Positions 32,342 through 42,700 of a stretch of 64,000 nt of DNA are shown one piece after another; the stretch's first letter is position 1, and each line of letters begins with the position of its first letter. Source of the stretch: Opeltia flavorubescens (lineage: Eukaryota; Ascomycota; Lecanoromycetes; Teloschistales; Teloschistaceae); the NCBI GenBank assembly GCA_000442125.1, contig KE546972.1:1014022-1078021 (forward strand), in the 5' to 3' direction. A model generated the notes under the pieces. The model was not told the origin of the DNA. It saw only the letters and a list, made by a program, of their open reading frames with translations, and did not search any database. A program made the position numbers and the translations under genes.

Positions 32342-34044
32342 ATGGACAATTCGGACATATTGAACATTGGCAAACAATATTCCATTGAACAATTGAACGC
32401 AATTGTTGCAGNCCTGAAGAGACAAGAACAGTCGAATTCCGTATGAAAAATATCCATGTACATCTTTCGGTGATTGTTTTTAATTTTTGATATGAACAGG
32501 CAGTACCATCTACTTCGTCTCGCACAGTTCGTCCGACCGTTGAAGCAGCTTCCGTGTTTGATGAAAACTTCTCCGAACTCCTCGAACAACCTCCAGCCTA
32601 TACCGACTTTGAATTAGAGAACGCTCAGAACGCCCAGAACGCTCAGAACTCTCAGAACAATTCGCCCATCACCCCTTCGCGCAATCCCGTACGCTCTCAT
32701 ACTGTTCGCGCACAGTCATTCGCAGCATCTCCGTACGCTCAGCCCGGACGTTCAGTCGATCGTGGTTCAGATCCCGGCGTGTACCATCACGATAGTCCAG
32801 TACCAGGATCAGTTGCTGAACGTTCCGAAATGGCTGGACCCGAGTACAATCTACTTAGCAACGAACGCTGGAATGACGGTACAAAGAAGAACACCATTGT
32901 TCGAAATTTTGAAAAACTTATCTGTGACGGAGCGATCCGCCTGTACGCTCCTTCGCGCGAGTTCTATCGCATCGTTCGAGAGCACCAGCTCGACGGTCGA
33001 AACGTCGTTCTGAAGTCTGGAGACAAGAACCCACCCGTACGGGCCTCCTTCGTATAGGTAGGCAATATGGGCTAATTGTGAACAGGTCTGGACCCGTAAT
33101 GGGCAGCAGTACGGGCTAATCATCCATATGTTCGGCGATGATCAGGACGGTGTCGATATGTGCCGTTCTTGCGAGAGCACGAATTCCGGCCACTTCGAAG
33201 GATGCCGTAGGCAAAATCTGTTCNGTGATAAACGTTGCTCCAATTGTGTATATGGGGAACGAGTTTGCGTCGCAGGCCCTGGTAAGTACAGAGTTGTACC
33301 TTGCGCTCATGGATGTTCTAACCAGTTCGGCAGCCAAAGCGGCAAAGAAAGCCTCGGCGTTCAAAGATATTACGAAACGTTTGCACTGGTGTTCGTATAA
33401 GATCTAAATTCCATTGTTCGTACTGATCTATCTGTACAGTGGCGAAAAATAGTAAGGGTGAACTTATCGATCTTGAACAGCGTCCCGGGCCACCGCGCCG
33501 ACAACAGGTGATGGTACCCGTACCAACTGCGAACCCAGCTCCGGCTGTTCGAACTTCGGCTCCTACATCCAGTACAAAGCGCATGCCATCCCGTTCGCTT
33601 TCGCCCGCCCCTGCCCCGAAAAAGGGTGTAAAAGCGCCGAAGAGTCTCTCGGACGCCTCCGTACAGGAAATCCAGGAAGTTCAGCCGCGTACTCATACTC
33701 AAAAGCCTCGCACCCGTACTCATGTTCAAAAGCCTCAGACCCGTACTCATGTCGAAGACGTTCAGCCCCGTGTTCGCCCCGCCCAGAAAATCTATGGTCG
33801 TTCGCCGGAGTTGATCATGGCCGAACCGGAAGGAAAGGATATTCGACGTCAATTCGCCCGCGTAGCGGAACGTACGTCAGAACTGAGTACCGAACTGAAG
33901 AACCTGGGGGTTATGATGGGAAACAGCGTCAAGAACGTCCAGAAACAGTTGAACAAGTTGAACGATAAAGTTCTCGAAGATGACAGTGCGAGCAGTAGTG
34001 AGTCAGAAACAGATTCCCAGGCGTCCTATCATCAGAACGAATGA
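32342..34044 (+). CDS. Helitron accessory gene: Cys-rich (DUF3716-like) protein with basic and coiled-coil parts
   Basis: Model in five exons with consistent phase: 32342-32440, 32500-33036, 33086-33281, 33326-33388 and 33440-34044, 499 aa. The introns are 44-59 bp and all are GT-AG. The N-terminus (MDNSDILNIGKQYS) is followed by an Asn/Gln-rich repeat (NAQNAQNAQNSQNN) and a serine/proline linker. The globular part holds RNFEKLICDGAIRLY then, after splicing, NPPVWTRNGQQYGLI. Next comes a Cys cluster, CRSCESTNSGHFEGC and CSNCVYGERVC, whose spacing recalls the fungal DUF3716 domain. The next small exon is strongly basic (RQPKRQRKPRRSK). The C-terminus has a TRTHVQKPQ-type repeat and a probable coiled coil ending in an acidic serine-rich tail. 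It lies downstream of the helicase in the same orientation. It may help transposition or be a captured host gene. The function is unknown. Confidence 0.65.
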
Positions 34045-34214
34045 TTCTGAACAAGGAGTTCAGGCAACGAGCGGTCCNGACNGAATTGACCTGAACTTGA
34101 ATTTTTTTTTAGAACAGCAGTAGAACATTTGTACGTAGCATTAATACAAGAACATGCTACAATTTATTCTGAACTTAGATGATCGTATACTAACTTTCGA
34201 ATATAAACGTTCAA

Positions 34215-34242
34215 TCGCCGCCGAAGGCGGCGAACGTACTAG
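34215..34242 (+). terminator. Helitron 3' terminal hairpin and CTAG end
   Basis: An 8-bp perfect GC stem with a GAA loop (34215-34233) is followed by ACGTA and CTAG (34239-34242). This is the signal at which rolling-circle transfer ends in the family. The sequence returns to RIP-type AT DNA immediately after it. Confidence 0.88.
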
Positions 34243-37200
34243 TTAATTTATTAAATAAATTTATTTTTATCGCTATATTATAAAGTTTATATAATATATT
34301 TAATATTTATTTTAAATTTTTTATAATCTATATTTAATTATTAATAATATTTTTCGCTTTATTTAAATATAATTTAATACTTTTATTTATAATATTATTT
34401 TTTTTTATATTTAAAAATTATTTAATACTCGCTTGTCTTTTAATATAATTAGGCTTGATTTTTTAAAAGGTTCCGTTAAAAAAGCTAGAGGTTTTATTAA
34501 AGGAGTTAGAGGCGAAGTTAAAAAATAAACTATAAAAAATATTAATTTTATCGTTAAAAAAAAAGTAAATATATAAATAGAAATAAATTTAATATATATA
34601 ATAATAATATAAAATATATAAATTAAAATATTTATTATTAATAAATAAACTTTAACTAATTATTAATATTTTATATTAATAAAAACTTTATTTATTATAT
34701 TTAATAATCTATTATATATTTTATTTATTCTTTTTATTTTTATTTTTTTATCTCGCGCTTTTTTATTTTTATATTCCTCGAGGTTTTAATAAAAGATATC
34801 TTATATATAGTATTTATAGAGCTCTATTTTATATAAAAAAATTTATAAAAAAAATATAAAGATAATTTAATTAAAATACTAATTTTTTTTAATATAATAA
34901 TTTTAGTTTATTATTTTCTTTAAATAATATTAAAACTATAGTATTAATTATTATATATAATAAAATAATAACCTTTTAAATAATTTCTATAATAATTACT
35001 AGTATAATTTTATTAAACGAGTAATTTCTATATATAAATATTTATAATTTTATTTTAATTATATTATTCGGTTTATTATTTTTTTAATTAAACGATATAA
35101 ATGTTTTATTAAATTAATATAAACGAAATTTTATTTATATTAATAAATTTTATAATAAAATTTTAAAAAATAGCTATTTTTATTTTTTTATTAAAATATT
35201 TAATAATAATATTTATAATATACTCGGTATATTTTAATTATTATTTATTTAATACTATATTAATTTTTTAATATTAGCTATTTTAATTAAATATAAAATT
35301 TAAATTAATATATTAATATATAGATTTAAAATATTATAATTTAATTTAAATTATAAATNTATATTTATTATTAAATCTTTTATTTTTTAGTATTTTAATA
35401 AATTTTTTTTTAAATATATTAATATTAAATTAATTATAAATCTATTTTTTTTTATTAATTTTATTTATCTACTATAATTTATAGTTTAGTTTAAATTTAA
35501 TTTTAAAAACGAGTTTAATATTAAATAAATAAAATCCGTTTTATTATTAATTTAATATTTTATTTTTACAATTTTTAATTTTAACTATTCCTTTATAATT
35601 AGCTAGAATTTTATTTTTATTTAAAATATTACTTTTATTTAAAATAGATTAATTAATAGAAAAACGCTTCGGTTTAATATTTTTTTATATAAACTAGCGA
35701 ATTCCTTTATATTATTCCTTTTTTATTTTTAAAGTTTATTTTTTTTTATTTTATTCTATTATTATACGAGCTTTTTTTTTTTTTTCGCGATAGTAATATT
35801 TTTCTTTTTTTTTTCTTTTTATCTACAGCGGTATTCTTTTTTCTTTTTTTTATAATAGATAGCGATTTTTTAATTCTAAGAAGCGATAAATTCTATATTT
35901 TATTCCGCGGTAACTCGAGCTTTTTTTATTATTTTATTCGTTATTATTTATCTATTATTATCTATAATAGTAGTTTATTATTTATTTTTTATTTTTATTA
36001 ATATATTTTATTTAATTTTCTATTATTTCTTTATTTATATTTAAATAATATATAATATTTATTTTTTTAATTAATAATTAACTTTTTTTTTATAAATTTA
36101 AACTCTAGCTTTTATAATATAAAATATTATATAACTAGACCCCTATTATTATTTAATCGAAATAGGAGGGATTAAACGGTATATATTTTTAAAATTTTTT
36201 TTTCTTTTTATTCTAGTATTAATATTAATATTATTAATTTTAGTAATTATATTATTAAATTTATTAATTAATTTTAGAAATTAAATTTTTTTATTAGGCG
36301 TTTATAAACGGATACTTTTAATAAATAAACTAGAAATAATATTAAAAACCGCGGAAATAAAATTTATAATATTTATAAAATTTTAAATCCGATAAATTAT
36401 AATAAAAAAAACTAGATAATTTTATAATTAAATAAAAAAATAATTTAAAATTAGTTTAAAAATAGCTTATTTATAATTATAAATATAGAAGTAAAAGAAA
36501 TAAAAGGAAAAAAAATATAATAAAAAGAAAAAATAATATTAAAAACTATTAAATTTTATAATTATATTTTTAAATTTATATTTTAAAAATTATTAATATA
36601 TTAATATCGAATTAAATTAAATAATTTTTAATTTATATTAAACGAATAGTAGAAATTTTAGATTTTTTTGAAAATTTTAAAATATATAACTATTTTATTT
36701 TATAGACTATACTTTAAATAAAATATATTATTTATAAATTTTATAATATTAAATTTAAATATTCGAAAATATTTTAAATTATATATTTTAATTAAATATT
36801 AATTAAATTATAATTTATATAAAAGTAGGTAAATATTTTAATATTATTTAATATTAAATTTTTTTTTTAATATCTTTTTTTACTATTATACTATTTTTTA
36901 TCTATATATAAATAGAAATTTTTTAAAATTAATAATTAAAATAAAGTTTAAGCTAATTAAATTATTTATATAAAATAAATTTTTTTTTATTTAAATTGAA
37001 TATTCGAAATTTTTTTACTTTTTTATAAAACTTTTAAATTTTATTTAATAATTTATTTACTATTATTTATTATTTTATTTCCTATTATTTATTATTTATT
37101 TTTAATTTTATTATATAAAATTTTATAATATTTAAATATATTTTTTTTATTTATTCCGCTTTATATTATATTTTATATAATAGTATTTAGCCTTTTATTT

Positions 37201-37465
37201 ATATATTAGTAAAGTATACTAATTATTTTATAGAAATATTATTATAATTTAATATTTATATTTTTATATATATTAATTTTAAATTATTATTTTTTAAATT
37301 ATTATAATCGCGTATACTAGTTTTAAATTATTGTTTTTTAAATTATTATAATTATTTTCTACTATAATATTTTAAAGGAAGAAATAAAATAAAAAAAAAA
37401 AATTTTATTATTATTAATTTTAAATATACTTAAATTATTTCGAGTAATATTTAATACAATAATAT

Positions 37466-37542
37466 TTATTAAAAATCGAACCCGGGTTTTATATATTAAT
37501 ATATATATATTTTACTATTCGATTATAAAATTTATTTTATTA
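37466..37542 (-). other. tRNA-like sequence, decayed (possible SINE head)
   Basis: On the minus strand, CCCGGGTTCGATTTTT resembles a tRNA B box with T arm. About 45 bases upstream, TATAATCGAATAGTAAAATA resembles a mutated A box and D arm. The flanks can pair weakly as an acceptor stem. It lies in RIP-type DNA, so it is more likely a tRNA-derived repeat than a working tRNA gene. Confidence 0.25.
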
Positions 37543-37619
37543 TTTTAATTATTATTATTATATACTAATTATTTAAAATAGATTTATATATTTAATAATA
37601 TAATTATTATTAAAAATAT

Positions 37620-38870
37620 AGTTTAATTTAAAGCTATTATAGAATATAATTAATAATAGTAATAAAAATAAAAATAATAGGTATAATATAAATTTATATT
37701 AATATATTATATTCTAACTAATATTATATTATTAATATAGCTATATAATTTAATAAATTAGTTTTTTAAATAATTTTTAATATAAAAGCGAATATATTTT
37801 TTTAAATATATTTAATTTCCGTAACCCGCTATTTATTATATATAATAAATCTATTTTAATAAAACGAAGATTAAATATATTATAATATATATAAATAGGA
37901 ATTTAAGCTTTTTAAAGATTTTTTTTTAATTAGTTAAAATTTTTCTATAAATATAAAATAATTTTATAAATATAAATATTGTAATTTAATTAAAGGCTAT
38001 AATAAATTACTAGTATTAATATTATTATAATTTAATTTAAATTTAGGGCGGTATAAATTAAAATTATTTTTATATATTATATTATAGTTAATATATTTTT
38101 ATTAATAGCCGTATAATCTAATTTTTCGAGTATTATTTAATATATAAAGCTTTCCGCCCTTTTAAAAAAAAATAAAACGCTATTATTAAAAAATAAATAA
38201 ATAATTATTAAATTTTTTTCTTTAATTAAATTTTAAATCGGCGATTTAATTAAAAAAAAATATATAAATAAAAATTCAACTCTTTTAATATTTTTTTACC
38301 GATCGAGTTTTTTTTATATATATAATATAAATTTATAAATAAAGTTTAAATAAAACTTTATAAATATAAATTTATATAGCGATTTTAAATATTATAATTT
38401 AATTTAAAGCTATAGTAGAATATTAATAATAAAATTATTATTATTTAATTTAAAAAAAAGTTTATAATATAAATTAAATATTTTTATTTATTATATTATA
38501 ATTAATATATTTTTAATAATAATTTTACAATTTAATTTTTTAAATATTATTTAATATATAAAGCTTTTCTTTTTTTTTTAAAAAAAAATAAAGTATTATT
38601 ATTAAAAAATAGATAAATAATTATTTTATTTATATTTTTATTTTTTTTTAGCTTTTAAATTAATAATTAGATTAAAAAATAAACGGGGGTTTAATTTTTT
38701 TAAATATTTTTTTACCGGTTAAATTTCTTTTATATATATAAAACGGATTTATAAATAAAGTTTAAATAAAGTTTTATAGATATAAATTTAATTAAAAAAT
38801 AATTATAAAAAATAGATTATAATAAAAGTTAATAAAGTTATAATTTAATATTAATATATATTTAAATAAT
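37620..38870. repeat. Three decayed tandem copies of a unit of about 0.4 kb
   Basis: A recurring order of landmarks marks the copies: TTTAATTTAAAGCTAT, then ATATAAATT, then a TTATATTATA-rich stretch, then TTAATATATAAAGC and a run of A. The last landmark ends near 38150 and again near 38564, 414 bases apart. ACCG near 38300 and near 38715 repeats the same spacing. A more divergent copy precedes them from about 37620. The copies differ in the RIP manner. Confidence 0.5.
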
Positions 38871-38926
38871 ATAATAGAGCCTAGAAAAAGTTATATTAAA
38901 AATCCTATATATAGTATATATATACG

Positions 38927-39098
38927 GTTTTATAATTACTATAATAGGCGATTTAGCAAATAAAATAGCTATAGTAGCTAGGAGAAAATAATTATTTTGC
39001 TACTAAAATGGGTGTGTTGGTGTTATTATTCTCGATACCAAATATTCTCTAGAGTTTCGTGAACGCTAAATCTAATCAGATTACGTTTTCTTCTTGCC
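38927..39098 (-). repeat. Right inverted terminal repeat of the outer element
   Basis: Inverted counterpart of 24538-24721. It keeps more C bases than the left copy (for example ACCAACACACC against ACTAACACACC), so this copy is somewhat less mutated within the shared inner part. Confidence 0.8.
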
Positions 39099-39776
39099 GG
39101 AGTGAACTAGGGCATGGAACTGTGGTGGGGCATGCATAGCAATTGGCTTGTATGATGGCTCTACCACACAATTGGCCCAGATGTCAATCGTTATATCGAT
39201 GTCTTTGTCTTCCGAGATTGATCGGTATTCCAAGAGAAGCCACACTAGATTTAGTAGAAGGGACAACACCCTTATTACCAACTCGCGGAAGTCGTTGGCC
39301 CCAACGTCCTTAATTACCCTCCCTATACAGAGATCGAAGACTCTATGCCGCCATCATTGGTGGTCTGATTCTATACTTGCAGAAATGTGTGTAGGGGTTT
39401 TATGCTTGAGTCGATTTACCGTAGTTCATGACGGCACGGGTGAAAAACGTCTCTTTTTTCACTTGATCGCTCACCTCCCATGGCGTCTCTTGATCTCAAC
39501 CCCTCTTGATCTCAAGACTCGACTCCTCCTAGCATGGATTGTACTAGCAGCGACAAGTATTGTGGCAAAGGAAGCTAGACTGGAAATTGATACGTCTCCC
39601 AACCCCAGTGATCATCCTGCATCTAACTGGGTCCTGGTGGAAGTGGCCAGCCATGGTTGGCTGCAAGTTTTAATAGTGATGACAGCTGTTCTTGGACGTG
39701 CTGTGAAATCATCTCTGCACGGCGCGTTTCCAATCTTCTGGCTGACAGGAGCGCTGTAGTATCTATCTAATAAATT
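39099..39776. promoter_or_regulatory. Region between the transposon and the NRPS start
   Basis: 678 bp of GC-normal sequence that must hold the NRPS promoter and 5' UTR. A plus-strand frame at 39148-39759 (about 200 codons) lacks an ATG start and family features and was not called. No exact ATCWGATAA site was found. The nearest is ATCAGATTA at 39075-39083, inside the repeat and one base off. Confidence 0.45.
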
Positions 39777-42700
39777 ATGATCGCAGAGGGAAAATCAATA
39801 TCATTATCCGGTGGCAGTGGAGATCAACCCATTGAATCGAGGGTAGTCGATTCCCAGGAAGAATTCTTTGCAGCTAAACAAAACCCTTCCACCTCCTTCC
39901 CGTCTTTGACAGGTCTCAGGAATGATGTGGGCAAACAGGGTCGCACCTTCGCGACATCTACCTCAAGCCTCTCGCTCTCTAGACTGCAGGTTACTGCTGA
40001 TAGGCATCATGTATCGCCTGCTACGCTTCTCCAGGTCGCATGGGCTAAAATACTCGAGGTCTATACTGGAAGTAAGGATGATATCACCTTCAGCTGTATC
40101 CTACCCAGTCATCAAGATGAAGAAGTTTCACACCCTCCGCCCCTGGTAAGCTATTCCTTCAATGCGGAAGAGCGAGGGCAAGCCTCTGCGAACTGCGTTG
40201 TTCGCGATTTTTTGGGACGTAGCTCAAACAAATATTTCTACAACAAGCCGGTACAAGATGCAAATAAGAGTCAACATGATCAACATAACAATGGTACCTT
40301 ACTCGATCTCCAGAATATCCCATTATTATCTCCCGTCCACAAATCAAGAGTAAGTGGACGCTACGACCGTCCAAGCAATGCAGCTGCGGTCTGCATTACG
40401 GTGTCTCCAACGGCGACTGGACTGCTGCGTCTAGAGGTATCCGCTTCGATGAGTCTCCTGAACCACGACGCCGCACAACTCATGTTAGCTCAGTATGCCC
40501 ATGCTCTAGAGTTTGTCTCCACAAACTCATCCAGACCGATAAATGAATTCTGTAACCATTTCCCGCCTCAGCTCCTATCCATAGCAAACCCAGAGCCGAC
40601 TGTTTCAAATTCCATGGTCAGTTTGCAATCACAGTTTGAGTTTTTCGCTCGGAATGAACCTGAGCGCGTTGCATTGGAGTTTGAGATTTTCCAACAATCC
40701 CACTCGCCACTAGTGTGGACATATGCTGAATTGAACCGCAGAGCTGAAACACTCGCTGTGAATCTTCAGGGCCGCTTTGGATCTCTTGCAAATGAGATTG
40801 TGGCAATATGCATGGACAGATCCAGTCCAGATATTTATATTGCCATATTAGGAGTCCTGAAATCAGGTGCTGCATGGTGTCCTATCGATCCCTCCTTCCC
40901 GACCTGCCGCCGCCACGACTTAATAGCTCGAGCAGGTGCTAAAGCTTTACTCGTCAATGCTTCAAGCCCTCGGGAAGGCATCCCTGGGCGAGTCGGTGCA
41001 ATCGATATGTCTCACGTAGACTGGACCAATCTGAAGCAATGTAATGGGGTTTCGATCGATCCTGATAGCTTGGCCTACCTAATTTGGACGAGTGGGACCA
41101 CTGGTCTTCCCAAGGGTGTGCCGATCTCCCATCATACGGCCGTCGCAAGCATGAAGTCTCTTCAGGTTCATATACCAACCGATGTGAAAGGCGGTAAGGT
41201 CCGCTGCCTTCAGTTCTCCCAGTTCACATTCGATGTCTTCGTCCAAGATCTCTTCTACACTTGGGGGGTCGGTGGAGCGCTCCTTTCGGCTGACCGTATC
41301 ACTATGCTTGGATCATTCTCAAACCTGGCAACAAAACTCCAAGCCACACACGCGCATCTGACTCCAGCTTTTGCTGCCAGCGTTCCGCGAAAGGATTGTC
41401 CGACATTGCAGGTCGTCACCATGATTGGTGAAAAATTGACGCAGTCTGTTGCTGATGACTGGAGCAAGGACTGCCGCCTGTACAACACATATGGTCCCGC
41501 AGAAACCACTGTAGTGTCCACGTTAAGACTCGTTCAGCATGAAGACTTGATCAAAAGCGCAAACATTGGATTACCCCTGCCTTCTATCTCGGCTTTCGTT
41601 GTTCACAACGGTGAGGTCGTCATAAAGAACGGCCTGGGCGAGCTTGCGCTTGGTGGTCATCAGCTCTCCAAAGGTTATTGGAAAGACTTGCCAAAAACGA
41701 GAGAACGATTTGTATGGAACGACCGTCTAAAAACTCTGCTGTATATGACCGGAGACATTGTGCGCCAACTCTGCGACGGCTCTTTCGAATTTATCGGTCG
41801 GACGGATGATCTCATCAAGATCCAGGGGATCCGCGTCGAGCTCAGCGAAATAGCATTTGCCCTGCGTTACAGTCACCCAGACATCCAGCATGCTGAGGTT
41901 CTCTTCCTTGAAAGGGCAGATCGGCCGTCCAAAGTCATCGTGGCTTTCCTTGCTACGCCGGTCCGAAGCGCTATAGGATGCCGTGTGATCCAAGATGAAG
42001 CTGCGGTTGATGTCGCCCACAAAGCTCTTGACCTAGCTAGATCGCAGCTGCCGGCATACATGATACCAAAAATCGTTCTCATTGTGAATAGGATTCCTCG
42101 AACTCCGTCAGCGAAGGTCGATAGAGCGGCATTGAAACAACTTTATGCTGCTGTCGATCTTGGAGTTTGGGAGAGCAAGCTTGGATCTACGTGCAATATT
42201 GGTGGTGCGACTCCCAGCTTGCAACGGAACGAACTAATTATGGTTGAAATAATTGTTGAGCTTACCGGCACATCAGAAAGTGCCATGAGTAGACAGAGTA
42301 CGTTGCCGGCAATTGGCGTAGATTCTATAACTGCGACTCGCCTGGTCCCAAGATTAAAGGCCCAAGATATAGCTGTGTCTGTTACCGACATTTTAAAATG
42401 CTCTACGTTACAAGATCTTTTCCATTGCTCACGTGAAGGATATACTAAGCTCACACAGAATGCTCTTGATCTTCAGCTATTCCATGATAGCAACCGCGGG
42501 TTTTTGGATCCGAGCCATGCTGCTCATGTTGAGCTCGTAATGCCTGTCCTGCCTTTGCAGGAATCTCTCCTCTCCGAAAGCTTCCAAAATCCTAGCTCTT
42601 ACTGGAGCAATGCTTTCTTTGAGCTTGAGGATGGGCTGGATATAGAAAGAATTAAGCACGCCTGGGAGAATATTGCTCAATGCACTGATGCCTTACGCAC

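Larger units (their letters stand above)
26015..34242 (+). mobile_element. Helitron rolling-circle transposon, 8.2 kb, with both ends visible
   Basis: The left end is A|TCTACTAATAAT, close to the usual Helitron 5' TC start. The right end has a GC hairpin at 34215-34233 (TCGCCGCC-GAA-GGCGGCGA), five bases, then CTAG|T, the classic Helitron 3' terminus. Insertion is between A and T with no target duplication, as the family requires. The element is GC-normal and sits in AT-rich decayed DNA on both sides. It carries a split N-terminal gene part, the Rep/helicase and a second multi-exon gene. A 645-base N run and about nine isolated N bases fall inside it. Confidence 0.88.
34243..38926. repeat. 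RIP-decayed AT-rich body of the outer element, right part
   Basis: Very AT-rich, without intact genes. Some internal order survives: tandem units of about 0.4 kb at 37.6-38.8 kb and a tRNA-like stretch at about 37466-37542. The parent repeat families cannot be named by eye. Confidence 0.7.
24538..39098. mobile_element. Composite transposon block bounded by long inverted terminal repeats
   Basis: The sequence at 24538-24721 is repeated in inverted orientation at 38927-39098. Both copies contain an identical stretch, TTTAGCGTTCACGAAACTCT then AGAGAAT, and further matching blocks down to GTAATTATAAAAC. By eye most of the mismatches are C/T changes. If the Helitron inside (26015-34242) is removed, the outer element is about 6.3 kb. 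The body is very AT-rich and has no intact gene, as expected after RIP. No clear target-site duplication was found, and the transposon superfamily cannot be told. Confidence 0.75.

Noticed and set aside
39075-39083. ATCAGATTA near the NRPS as an iron GATA site
   Set aside because: It has one mismatch in the last bases (GATTA, not GATAA) and lies inside the transposon terminal repeat.
39148-39759. A plus-strand frame of about 200 codons just before the NRPS
   Set aside because: It has no ATG start, no recognisable domain and no splice continuity into the NRPS. It is better read as promoter and 5' UTR.
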